From Pseudomonas putida W15Oct28 (lineage in GTDB: Bacteria; Pseudomonadota; Gammaproteobacteria; Pseudomonadales; Pseudomonadaceae): a stretch of 64,000 bases of DNA. Positions within the stretch are counted from its first letter, which is position 1. Every line of letters begins with the position of its first letter. The notes beneath the pieces were generated by a model. That model was not told where the DNA came from, ran no database searches, and saw only the letters and a list, made by a program, of their open reading frames with translations. Shown one piece after another: positions 18,556-26,338 of the stretch. The stretch is from positions 1 through 64,000 of the forward strand of contig NZ_JENB01000013.1 of assembly GCF_000708715.2 (NCBI RefSeq), written 5' to 3'. The position numbers were made by a program, and so were the translations under genes.

Positions 18556-19605
18556 TCAGACCCGCAATTGCGGGTCTTCATCCTTCTGCCCATTCGAAAC
18601 ATTTCCTTGCTGGGTAGACTCTACAGCCGCCTTCTGCCCCCTTGTCTTGACCAACGAAACCACCACCCCACCCAGTAACAGCCCGAACGTCACCCCCAAC
18701 GACAGCAGCGCCGGCACCTTGCCGACCATGCCGTGATAGAAAATCTTGCAGCCAATAAAAATCAACACCAGCGCCAACGCGTACTTGAGGTACACAAACC
18801 GGTGCATCAACGCCGACAGTGCGAAGTACAGCGAGCGCAGCCCAAGAATGGCAAAGATGTTCGAGGTGTAGACAATGAACGGGTCCTGGGTAATGGCGAA
18901 AATCGCCGGCACGCTATCGACTGCAAACACCAGGTCGGCCAGTTCGATCAGCACCAGTGCCAGGAACAACGGGGTGGCATAACGCAATGCCTTGCTCTGC
19001 CCGGGCGGGGTCTGGCGCACGAAGAAGTGCGAGCCGTGGATCTGATCGGTGACCCGCATGTGCCGGCGCACGAACTTGAGGATCGGGTTGTTGGCCAGGT
19101 CCGGGTGGCTGTCTTCTTTCGACAGCGCCATCTTCACCCCGGTAAACAGCAGGAAGGCACCGAAGATATACAGCACCCAGGCAAAGTTCTGCACCAGCGC
19201 CGCGCCCACACCAATCATGATCGCCCGCAGGAACACCACCCCGAGGATGCCCCAGAACAGCACGCGGTGCTGGTAGCGGCGGGGGATGGCGAAGTAGCTG
19301 AAGATCATCGCCATGACGAACACGTTGTCCATCGACAGCGATTGCTCCACCAGGAAACCGGTGTAGAACTCCAGCGCCGACTGAGCGCCCAGCTGGTACC
19401 AGACCCCGACGCCGAACAGAACCCCGACGCTGAAGTAGCCTGAGTACAGCAGCAGGCTTTCGCGCATTTCGATTTCGCGGTCGTGGCGGTGCAGCACGCC
19501 CAGGTCGAGCACCAGCAAACCGATGACGATGGCCATGAACACCAGCCACAACCAGGCGCTGGTACCGAGAACAGGGGTGGTGAGGAATGCTTGCAGAGCT
19601 GTCAT
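18556..19605 (-). CDS. TerC/Alx family integral membrane protein
   Basis: A 349-residue protein with about eight or nine membrane helices. The acidic motifs diagnostic of TerC are present: SMDNVFVMAMIFSYF and VFAVDSVPAIFAITQDP. E. coli Alx and MntP-linked relatives act in manganese export or pH homeostasis. The older tellurite-resistance label is weak. The ATG at 19605 with a perfect AAGGAGG ribosome site is chosen. The frame runs open to 19689. The leader upstream can fold so that this ribosome site is paired (separate entry), suggesting riboregulation. Confidence 0.92.
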   Translation of the reverse strand: MTALQAFLTTPVLGTSAWLWLVFMAIVIGLLVLDLGVLHRHDREIEMRESLLLYSGYFSVGVLFGVGVWYQLGAQSALEFYTGFLVEQSLSMDNVFVMAMIFSYFAIPRRYQHRVLFWGILGVVFLRAIMIGVGAALVQNFAWVLYIFGAFLLFTGVKMALSKEDSHPDLANNPILKFVRRHMRVTDQIHGSHFFVRQTPPGQSKALRYATPLFLALVLIELADLVFAVDSVPAIFAITQDPFIVYTSNIFAILGLRSLYFALSALMHRFVYLKYALALVLIFIGCKIFYHGMVGKVPALLSLGVTFGLLLGGVVVSLVKTRGQKAAVESTQQGNVSNGQKDEDPQLRV

Positions 19606-19728
19606 GAGCCCCTCCTTGAATGTCGACGTTGCATGGCAACAGTGATCCGACATGGCGGCTTGGCAGCCGTCAGAGGGGCCCGGTATCACATGATTTTGAG
19701 CCTAGACCCGTTTGCAGGAGATACCGAA
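19606..19728 (-). promoter_or_regulatory. Structured 5' leader masking the terC ribosome site
   Basis: Read on the minus strand, four helices are visible. A 7-bp stem CGGTATC/GATACCG uses 19720-19726 and 19681-19687. A clamp GCCCCTC/GAGGGGC (19673-19679 with 19608-19614) covers part of the AAGGAGG ribosome site. Inside the clamp lie CGGCT-GCCA-AGCCG (19656-19669) and a two-part hairpin, ATGTCG/CGACAT outside GTTGC-CAT-GCAAC (19620-19653). Alx/TerC genes are known yybP-ykoY (Mn) riboswitch targets, but I cannot see that family's consensus loops here. Confidence 0.55.
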
Positions 19729-19760
19729 TGGGGAGCTGTTACATTTCTTTGCCAAGGCCC

Positions 19761-19857
19761 CTGTAGGAGCAGCCTTGTGCTGCGAAGAGGCCGGTATGGG
19801 CAACACATCTGTGCAAGGTTTACCGGCCTCTTCGCAGCGCAAGGCTGCTCCTACAGC
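19761..19857. repeat. REP pair, GAGCAGCCTTGTGCTGC class
   Basis: CTGTAGGAGCAGCCTTGTGC and GCAAGGCTGCTCCTACAG flank about 35 bases. It is the same class as 10484-10581 and lies between the terC leader and the PstS-OmpA gene. Confidence 0.85.
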
Positions 19858-19876
19858 GATGTGTGCAGCTTTCGGG

Positions 19877-21184
19877 TCAGTAGACCCACACCTCGACCCG
19901 GCGATTACGCAGCCGCCCTTGCTCCAGCTCATTGCCGGCCACGGGCAGTTCATCGCCCATGCCGGTCACCTCCAGCAACTCCACGCCATCGCGCGCCAAC
20001 TCACGGCGCACTGCCTGGGCCCGCAGGCGCGAGAGCAGGGCTGCGCGCCCGGGCGTTTCCTTGGGGTCGCCAAACCCGACCAGCACCGCCTTGCTCTGCA
20101 GCTTGCCGGCCTGGCGCAGGTACTCGGCCACGCGCTGCACATCGCGCAGGGCCTTGTTGTCGAGGCTGGCACTGCCTTCCTGGAAGCGGAAGTTCACGCT
20201 CAGCCGCTGCGCCTGCTGGGCCAGGGTGCGGTAGCGCGGTGGCATGTCGGCCTGGGGCGCTACGGGTTGGGCCTTGATCTGCTGCGAAACAAAGCCCTGC
20301 TGGGCGACGATCGCCTGGCCGGCCGGGCTCTGGGCAAAGTCGGCCAGCGCCCTGGCCTGTGGCTTGGGGTTGGCCGGCAGGTAGAAGTACAGGCGCCGTG
20401 ACAGCGGGTAGTCTTCGCTGGCCACCAGCGCGCGCTCCGGCAGCATGGCCGGTGCGTCGCCTTCGGCTATCGCCAGTACCTTGGCCCCGTGTACCGCCGC
20501 CAGGCTGCTGAAGCCGATGGCCTGGCGGTCGGTGGCCACCTGCGAAGCCAGTTCGTCACTGGACTCGAAGCGCCTGGCCTTGGCTGACAGTTCGTCGCGC
20601 TGTGGCTCCAGCACCAGTGCCTTGAACGTCTCGAAGGTGCCGGAACGGTCGTCGCGGGCGTACAGGTGAATGGCTCCGCCAGGAATGCCCAATTGCTCCC
20701 AGCGCTGGATTTTCCCGGAAAAAATGTGCGCCAGTTGCTCGGTATTCAAACGAGGCAGCGGGTTGTCGGGGTGGACGATAACCGCAACGCCATCCAGGCC
20801 GATCACTTGTTCGGCACTGGCAGCGCGCAGGTCGCCCAAGGCCCGCAGCTGGCGTACTTCGTTGTCGTTGATCGGTCGCGAGGCGGCGGCCAGGTCGGCC
20901 TCGCCACGGCCCAGGGCGACGAAGCCGGTGCTAGACCCGTGGGCAGCGATGTCGATGCGCACGGGTTGGCCCTGCGCATCGCGTGCGGTGATCACGGTCT
21001 CGTTGGCCCGCTTGCCGGGTTGCTGCTCGATGGCAGTGGCTTGCTGCCCGCGCAATTGCCCCTGCACCAGCGCTGGCAGCAAGGCCGCGCCGACGGTGTT
21101 GGAGCCTTGCGCACGCAGGTGCATGGGCTCGGCCAAGGTCGCAAGCGGGATCAGGGTGAGCAGCAATACAAGCAGGCGGGGCAT
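19877..21184 (-). CDS. Phosphate-binding-like protein with OmpA C-terminal domain
   Basis: A 435-residue exported protein. The signal peptide is LLVLLLTLIPLATLA. Residues about 20-290 are a PstS-like periplasmic binding fold (RAQGSNTVG, AHGSSTGFVALGRGEADLAAAS, ARDDRSGTFETFKALV). Residues about 325-435 are an OmpA-type peptidoglycan-binding domain (FQEGSASLDNKALRDVQRVA, LSRLRAQAVRREL, GRLRNRRVEVWVY). The fusion should tether a phosphate or anion sensor to the cell wall. Its role is unknown. No pst transporter genes are adjacent. Confidence 0.9.
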   Translation of the reverse strand: MPRLLVLLLTLIPLATLAEPMHLRAQGSNTVGAALLPALVQGQLRGQQATAIEQQPGKRANETVITARDAQGQPVRIDIAAHGSSTGFVALGRGEADLAAASRPINDNEVRQLRALGDLRAASAEQVIGLDGVAVIVHPDNPLPRLNTEQLAHIFSGKIQRWEQLGIPGGAIHLYARDDRSGTFETFKALVLEPQRDELSAKARRFESSDELASQVATDRQAIGFSSLAAVHGAKVLAIAEGDAPAMLPERALVASEDYPLSRRLYFYLPANPKPQARALADFAQSPAGQAIVAQQGFVSQQIKAQPVAPQADMPPRYRTLAQQAQRLSVNFRFQEGSASLDNKALRDVQRVAEYLRQAGKLQSKAVLVGFGDPKETPGRAALLSRLRAQAVRRELARDGVELLEVTGMGDELPVAGNELEQGRLRNRRVEVWVY

Positions 21185-21291
21185 GCCGGGTGGCCCTGTG
21201 GCATAGAGTTGGCCGGCAGATTACGACAGTGGCGTGATGATAATGTGACAGGTAGTAGGTGCTGTATCTGATATCTGGCAGTCAGCGTTAT

Positions 21292-21413
21292 TGGGGCTGC
21301 TTCGCAGCCCATCGCAGGCAAGCCAGCTCCCACAGGTACAGTGCCCTTCCTGAAGGCAGCACGCTACCTGTGGGAGCTGGCTTGCCTGCGATGGGCCGCA
21401 AAGCGGCCCCGGC
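21292..21413. repeat. REP pair, GTGGGAGCTGGCTTGCCTGCGATGGG class
   Basis: Opposed arms ATCGCAGGCAAGCCAGCTCC and GGAGCTGGCTTGCCTGCGAT are separated by about 50 bases. They are bordered by GGGGCTGCTTCGCAGCCC and GGGCCGCAAAGCGGCCC hairpins. It may end the leftward ABC transporter transcript. Confidence 0.85.
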
Positions 21414-21417
21414 GATC

Positions 21418-22566
21418 TCAATGCGCCCCGGCAGACTTGCTCAAATCACTCTCGGCCCATTCGGTGTAGATGCACGCATCCGCCACCGCCCAGCGCACCT
21501 TCACGTTGTCGCCCGGCTGCATCGGCATGCCCGCGGCCGACAGTGCCTTCACCGTCAGCTCGGTACCCCCTGCAGTCACCACATGGCAGGTCTGGCTTTC
21601 ACCCAGGAACAGCACTTCGCCAACCTTGGCACCGACCTCGTTCCAGCCCGCCGGCAGCGGTTCACGCGCGGCCTGCTCGGCGGTCAGGGCCAGGGCTTTT
21701 TCCGGGCGCACCATGATCAGCGCTTCCTGCGCAGCGGCCAGGCCCGGGGTCAGGCGAATGGCCACCGACTGGCCCTCGAAGCTGCCTGCGCCGTTGCTGC
21801 TGGCCTTGATCCGCAGGAAGTTGGAGTTACCTAGGAACGAGGCGACAAAGGCATTCGGCGGGTTCTGGTACAGGTCGTAACCGGTGCCCAGGCCGACGAT
21901 CTTGCCGTGGCTGAAGATGGCGATGCGCTGGGACAGGCGCATGGCTTCTTCCTGGTCGTGGGTGACGTAGACGATGGTGATACCCAGCCGGCGATGCAGT
22001 TGGCGCAGTTCGTCCTGCAGGTCTTCGCGCAGCTTCTTGTCCAGTGCGCCGAGCGGCTCGTCCATCAGCAGGATGCGTGGCTCGTACACCAGCGCCCGGG
22101 CAATCGCCACACGCTGCTGTTGCCCGCCGGACATCTGCGACGGCTTGCGGTGGGCGAACTGCTCCAGCTGCACCAGCTTGAGCATGGCCTCGACCCGCTT
22201 GTTGGTCTCGCTGCTGCTCAGCTTGCGGATGGCCAGTGGGAAGGCGATGTTGTCGCGCACGTTCAGGTGCGGGAACAGCGAGTAACGTTGGAACACCATG
22301 CCGATGTCACGCTTGTGCGGCGGTACATTCACCAGCGACTGGCCATCGACCAGGATTTCGCCGCTGCTGGGTGTTTCGAAGCCGGCCAGCATCGACAGGG
22401 TGGTGGATTTGCCCGAGCCGCTGGAACCGAGGAAGGTCAGGAACTCGCCGTCCTGGATTTCCAGGTCGAGGTTGTCCACGGCGGTAAAGTCGCCGTAGTG
22501 CTTGTTCAGGCCGCGCAGGCTGACCAGGGTCTTGCCTGGCGCGTTGTCTTTGATCACTGCACTCAT
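21418..22566 (-). CDS. ABC transporter ATP-binding protein, polyamine type
   Basis: A 382-residue PotA-like ATPase. Walker A is in FLGSSGSGKSTTLSML, the signature in MSGGQQQRVAIARAL, and Walker B in RILLMDEPLGALD, with a C-terminal TOBE-type domain (MVRPEKALAL). It powers import by the two permeases encoded upstream. The ATG at 22566 (MSAVIKDNAPG) is 19 bases after the permease stop. A longer frame to 22638 overlaps the permease and is unlikely. It is the last gene of a four-gene operon. Confidence 0.93.
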   Translation of the reverse strand: MSAVIKDNAPGKTLVSLRGLNKHYGDFTAVDNLDLEIQDGEFLTFLGSSGSGKSTTLSMLAGFETPSSGEILVDGQSLVNVPPHKRDIGMVFQRYSLFPHLNVRDNIAFPLAIRKLSSSETNKRVEAMLKLVQLEQFAHRKPSQMSGGQQQRVAIARALVYEPRILLMDEPLGALDKKLREDLQDELRQLHRRLGITIVYVTHDQEEAMRLSQRIAIFSHGKIVGLGTGYDLYQNPPNAFVASFLGNSNFLRIKASSNGAGSFEGQSVAIRLTPGLAAAQEALIMVRPEKALALTAEQAAREPLPAGWNEVGAKVGEVLFLGESQTCHVVTAGGTELTVKALSAAGMPMQPGDNVKVRWAVADACIYTEWAESDLSKSAGAH

Positions 22567-22585
22567 TGTTGTTTTCTCCGCGCGC

Positions 22586-23395
22586 TCAGGCGTTTGTTTC
22601 GGTGCGCCGGCGCAAGGCGGCGGCAATGAACATGACAAGCAGCGACAGGCCGATCAGCAGGGTCGAGGCCACGGCGATGACCGGGCTCAGGTCCTGGCGC
22701 AGGGTGGTCCACATCTTCACCGGCAGGGTCTGCAGGTCGGGGCTGGCCATCATCACGCTCAGCACCACTTCGTCCCACGACACCAGGAAGGCGAACAGGC
22801 CACCGGCGATCATGCCCGGGCGAATGGCCGGGAAGGTCACCTTGAAGATTGCTTGCAGCCGCGAGGCACCGCAAATCACCGCGGCATCCTCGATCGACTG
22901 GTCGAACAGCTTCAGCGAGTTGATGATCGAGATGATGGTGAAGGGCAGGGCGACGATCACGTGGCTGACCACGAAGGCGAACAGCGTGCCGGTGTAGCCG
23001 AGCTTGAGGAACAGCGCGTACACCGCCACGGCGATGATCACCAGCGGCACGATCATCGGCATGGTGAACAGCCCGTACAGCAGCTCGCGGCCCGGGAAGC
23101 GGCCACGCACCAGGGCAAATGCGCTGGGCAGGCCCAGCAGCACGGCGGCGACGGTGGTCAGCACGGCCACCTTCAGGCTGGCCAGTGCGGCGTCCATCCA
23201 CTCCGGGTTGGAGAAGAACTGGCCGTACCACTTGAAGGTCCAGCCCGGTGGCGGAAACACCAGCCACTGGGACGAGCCGAACGACAGCAACACGATGAAT
23301 ACCACCGGCAGCAGCAGGAAGGCCGCAATGACCCCGGTGGTCAGGTACAGGCCCGTACGCAGCGGGCGGCCCATGGCATTGGGAGACAGGAGCAT
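22586..23395 (-). CDS. ABC transporter permease, PotC-like
   Basis: A 269-residue inner-membrane permease with about six helices. The EAA loop (EDAAVICGASRLQAIFKVTFP) couples it to the ATPase. It pairs with the PotB-like permease, which ends six bases upstream. The system is polyamine/opine-like by family. The substrate is not proven. Confidence 0.92.
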   Translation of the reverse strand: MLLSPNAMGRPLRTGLYLTTGVIAAFLLLPVVFIVLLSFGSSQWLVFPPPGWTFKWYGQFFSNPEWMDAALASLKVAVLTTVAAVLLGLPSAFALVRGRFPGRELLYGLFTMPMIVPLVIIAVAVYALFLKLGYTGTLFAFVVSHVIVALPFTIISIINSLKLFDQSIEDAAVICGASRLQAIFKVTFPAIRPGMIAGGLFAFLVSWDEVVLSVMMASPDLQTLPVKMWTTLRQDLSPVIAVASTLLIGLSLLVMFIAAALRRRTETNA

Positions 23396-23401
23396 GGCGG
23401 T

Positions 23402-24319
23402 TTACCTCGCGTTGCCAACCGGGGATTCCGGCTGCAGCTTCAGGTACAGGTAGAAGAGCACCAGGGTGATCGCCACCAGCAGTGCGGCGGCGGCGCTGGC
23501 CAGGCCCCAGTTGAGGAACGACTGCACCTGCTGGATGATGAATTCGGGCAGCATCATGTTCTGTGCACCGCCCAGCAGCGCCGGGGTGACGTAGTAACCG
23601 AGCGACATCACGAACACCATCAGCGCGCCGGAGAACAGCCCCGAACGGCACAGTGGCAGAAACACCTTCCAGAAGTTGGTCCACGGGCTGGCGCCGCAGA
23701 TGGAGCCGGCCTGCAGCACCATCGGGTCGATGGCGTGCATGGTGGCCTGCAGCGGCAGCACGATGAACGGGATCATGATGTAGCTCATGCCGATTACCAC
23801 GCCGGTGAGGTTGTGGACCATTTCCAGCGGGGTATCGATGATACCCATGGCCATCAACGCCTTGTTGATCACACCCGAGCTTTGCAGCAACACCAGCCAT
23901 GAGTAGGTGCGCGCCAGCAGGCTGGTCCACATCGACAGCAGCACGATGTTCAGCAGCCAGCGGCCCCAGCCCTTGGGCACCAGGGTGATCGCCCAGGCCA
24001 GCGGGAAGCCCAGCAGTACGCTGATCAGGGTGACCACGCCGGCCACCGAGAAGGTGTTGAACAGCACCCGTGCGTAAGCCGAGTTGGCGAACAGCTGCTC
24101 GTAATTGCCCAGTCCCGGTGTTGGCTCCAGCACCCCGCGCAGCAACAGGCCGACCAGCGGGGCGAAGAAGAACAGGCCAAGGAACAGCAGGGCCGGCAGC
24201 AGGTTGCGGCTGCCCTTCCAGCGCTGGCTCAGGCTGGCGCGGCGAGGGACCGTCCCGGGGGCGCCGGTGCCCGTGGGGGCACCTTGCGCGTTATGCAGGG
24301 CGTTGATGGCGACTTTCAT
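23402..24319 (-). CDS. ABC transporter permease, PotB-like
   Basis: A 305-residue permease with an unusually long cytoplasmic N-terminus before the first helix (LLPALLFLGLFFFAPLVGLL). The coupling loop is MVLQAGSICGASPWTNFWKV. The ATG at 24319 overlaps the stop of the binding-protein gene by four bases (ATGA), so the two are translationally coupled. The in-frame TTG at 24331 is rejected because it would lie inside the upstream gene without a better ribosome site. Confidence 0.92.
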   Translation of the reverse strand: MKVAINALHNAQGAPTGTGAPGTVPRRASLSQRWKGSRNLLPALLFLGLFFFAPLVGLLLRGVLEPTPGLGNYEQLFANSAYARVLFNTFSVAGVVTLISVLLGFPLAWAITLVPKGWGRWLLNIVLLSMWTSLLARTYSWLVLLQSSGVINKALMAMGIIDTPLEMVHNLTGVVIGMSYIMIPFIVLPLQATMHAIDPMVLQAGSICGASPWTNFWKVFLPLCRSGLFSGALMVFVMSLGYYVTPALLGGAQNMMLPEFIIQQVQSFLNWGLASAAAALLVAITLVLFYLYLKLQPESPVGNAR

Positions 24320-25341
24320 TTGACCAACCACTCATTCCAGCGGGCCGCGATGGCCTGACCGTTCTTGGCCCAGTAGGCGAAGTCGAGGGTGACCTGGTCC
24401 TGGGCGTAGGCCGTTGGCAGGTTGGGCGCAAGGTCTTTGTCCAGCTTGGCCACGCTGTCGACGTTGACCGGGGCGTAGGCGGTCTTGTTGGCAAACTCGG
24501 CCTGGCCTTCGGCGCTGCTGGCGTTGGCCAGGAACTTCATGGCCGCGTCCTTGTTCTTGGCGCCTTTGGGGATGACCAGGAAGTCGGCCATGACCAGGTT
24601 CTGTTTCCAGCTCACACCCACCGGTGCACCGTCTTGCTGCAGGGCATAGACACGGCCGTTCCAGAACTGGCCGAGCGAGGCTTCACCCGAGGCCAGCAGC
24701 TGCTGCGACTGGGCGCCACCGCCCCACCAGACGATATCTTTCTTGATGGTGTCGAGTTTCTTGAAGGCGCGGTCCAGGTCCAGCGGGTACAGCTTGTCTG
24801 GCGCTACGCCGTCGGCCAGCAGGGCCAGCTCCAGCACGCCGGGGCTGGGCCATTTGTACAGGGCGCGTTTGCCGGGGTAGGTCTTGGTGTCGAACAGTGC
24901 AGTCCAGTCCACCGGCTTGTTGGCACCGAGCTTGCCTTCGTTGTAGCCCAGCACGAAGGAGAAGAAGAACGAGCCGACGCCATGGTCGGAGACAAAGCGC
25001 GGGTCGATCTTGTCGCGTTTGATCTGGTTGAAATCGAGGGGTTCCAGCAGGCCTTCGCTGGCGGCGCGCAGGGCAAAGTCGGCTTCGACATCGACCACGT
25101 CCCATTGCACGTTGCCGCTTTCGACCATGGCCTTGAGCTTGCCGTAGTCGGTGGGGCCGTCCTGCACGACCTTGATGTCGGTGGCTTTGGTGAAGGGTAC
25201 GGCCCACGCTTCTTTCTGGGCGTCCTGGGTGGTACCGCCCCAGCTGACGAAGTTGAGGCTGTCAGCGGCCTGGGCGGCCTGACATGCCAGGGTCAGCAGG
25301 CTGGCGGACAGCACTGCGGTTACACGTTTGCTCAACAGCAT
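24316..25341 (-). CDS. ABC transporter substrate-binding protein, PotD-like
   Basis: A 341-residue periplasmic binding protein with signal peptide VTAVLSASLLTLACQAAQAA. LNFVSWGGTTQDAQKEAW and WDVVDVEADFALR are typical of the spermidine/putrescine (PotD/PotF) group. It heads the operon binding protein, PotB, PotC, PotA. Relatives carry polyamines, opines or aromatic amines. The nearest regulatory hint is a TGGTATTCCA element about 150 bases upstream. Confidence 0.92.
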   Translation of the reverse strand: MLLSKRVTAVLSASLLTLACQAAQAADSLNFVSWGGTTQDAQKEAWAVPFTKATDIKVVQDGPTDYGKLKAMVESGNVQWDVVDVEADFALRAASEGLLEPLDFNQIKRDKIDPRFVSDHGVGSFFFSFVLGYNEGKLGANKPVDWTALFDTKTYPGKRALYKWPSPGVLELALLADGVAPDKLYPLDLDRAFKKLDTIKKDIVWWGGGAQSQQLLASGEASLGQFWNGRVYALQQDGAPVGVSWKQNLVMADFLVIPKGAKNKDAAMKFLANASSAEGQAEFANKTAYAPVNVDSVAKLDKDLAPNLPTAYAQDQVTLDFAYWAKNGQAIAARWNEWLVK

Positions 25342-25751
25342 GGTTACGCCCTCGTTGCTTTTGTTATTCGAGGCGGGGCTTTTGATGCGCCCGCCAACAG
25401 TGTTCGGGGAGCAGCTAAAACAAAGTGTCCTGGTGGCCGTTTGTGATTGTAGGTGCCGGCCTGCAGATTCAAGGTCTACGGGATATCATATTATGGTATT
25501 CCAAACATTTGGCAAGAGGCATGAGGCGACCGGCCATCACTCCGTCCTTTAAGAAGCGCTGCGGTGGCCTTTGGCAGGTGCTGAATCAGCCGAGATAGCG
25601 CGAATTTGTAGGGCATTTCTGAAAATGCGCTGCTTTGCCGGCTTTCGCTTGATGGTGCATGGCTGATGGGCCACGTTCATTGCCGTTGGCATTCTTCCCG
25701 GGCTGCGGCTTGGCCACGCACCCGGGGCCATGAATCGGCAAGGAGCTTGGC
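25342..25751. other. 410-base intergenic region
   Basis: It separates the leftward ABC operon from the rightward DUF3304/Tle1 locus. No convincing CDS or REP is seen. It holds one recognisable element, ATTATGGTATTCCA (25489-25502), which nearly matches the palindrome at 30463-30477. AAGGAG at 25740-25745 serves the DUF3304 gene. Confidence 0.6.
25489..25502. promoter_or_regulatory. GntR-like operator candidate, TGGTATTCCA
   Basis: ATTATGGTATTCCA differs by one base from the element at 30463-30476. FadR/VanR-type GntR regulators bind short TNGTATACNA palindromes, so a shared regulator is conceivable. It lies upstream of the polyamine-type ABC operon. Confidence 0.35.
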
Positions 25752-26338
25752 ATGGATCTCTCACATATTGGCGCAGCCCTGCAACGCAGGCCTTCGCGGC
25801 GGTGCTGTGGTTACTTTTATGCCGTTGGATGGCATTGGCGAGTGCTCGGAATCGCGGCTTTGGCCACGACCACGCTGATGCCAGCGAATGATGCACAGGG
25901 CAGCACCATTGAAGCAGTTAACCATACGCATTGGGCGATCAATCGCTTCAGTGTGGATGGGCGTTCGGGGATAGACATTATTGGTGCTTACCAAGGAGGC
26001 GGGGGGGGTGTTGCTTTGTGCTGCCTGAGCAGTGGTATTCGGGCATGACGGTGAAAGTGGACTGGGAAACAGGTGTGTCGGGGTCAAAAGGGTTCCCAGG
26101 GTTTGCAGATCGACAAAAGTATTTGAAATGGCTTGCTGATGCCGACGCGCAGAAACGCCGTCATAGAAAGATCGTCCCCGTACCTGACTACACCGGCCAA
26201 AAAGTCTGCGGCATTACTGTCCACTTCCTGCCCTGCGACGATGTACAGGTCACCAGCTCCTGCTACGCCTATGGCAGCCCGGAATACCCCATCAAAACCC
26301 CTCTGCACCTGCCGGAGCCGCAGTCATGTCCAAAGTGA
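25752..26338 (+). pseudogene. DUF3304 protein, frameshifted at a G8 tract
   Basis: The frame from ATG 25752 (with AAGGAG) has a signal anchor (VLGIAALATTTLMPANDAQG) and then the DUF3304 core (IEAVNHTHWAINRFSVDGRS). It runs into a G8 tract at 26001-26008 and stops at 26048 after 98 residues. One extra G restores GGGGGCCFVLPEQWYSGM and continues to 26338, giving 195 residues matching the intact paralogue at 28670. It overlaps the start of the Tle1-like gene by 13 bases. DUF3304 proteins commonly accompany Tle1 lipases, presumably as immunity. Either a real off-state of a slippage-prone gene or a homopolymer sequencing error. Confidence 0.8.

Noticed and set aside
18556..19605. Tellurite resistance gene
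   Set aside because: TerC-family membership does not prove tellurite resistance. No other ter genes are near, and Alx-type metal or pH roles are more likely.
19606..19728. Definite yybP-ykoY Mn riboswitch
   Set aside because: The gene context fits, but I could not find the family's conserved loop sequences, so only an unclassified structured leader is claimed.
19877..21184. PstS of a phosphate ABC transporter
   Set aside because: It has an OmpA domain at its C-terminus and no pstCAB neighbours, so it is a tethered PstS-like protein, not the transporter component.
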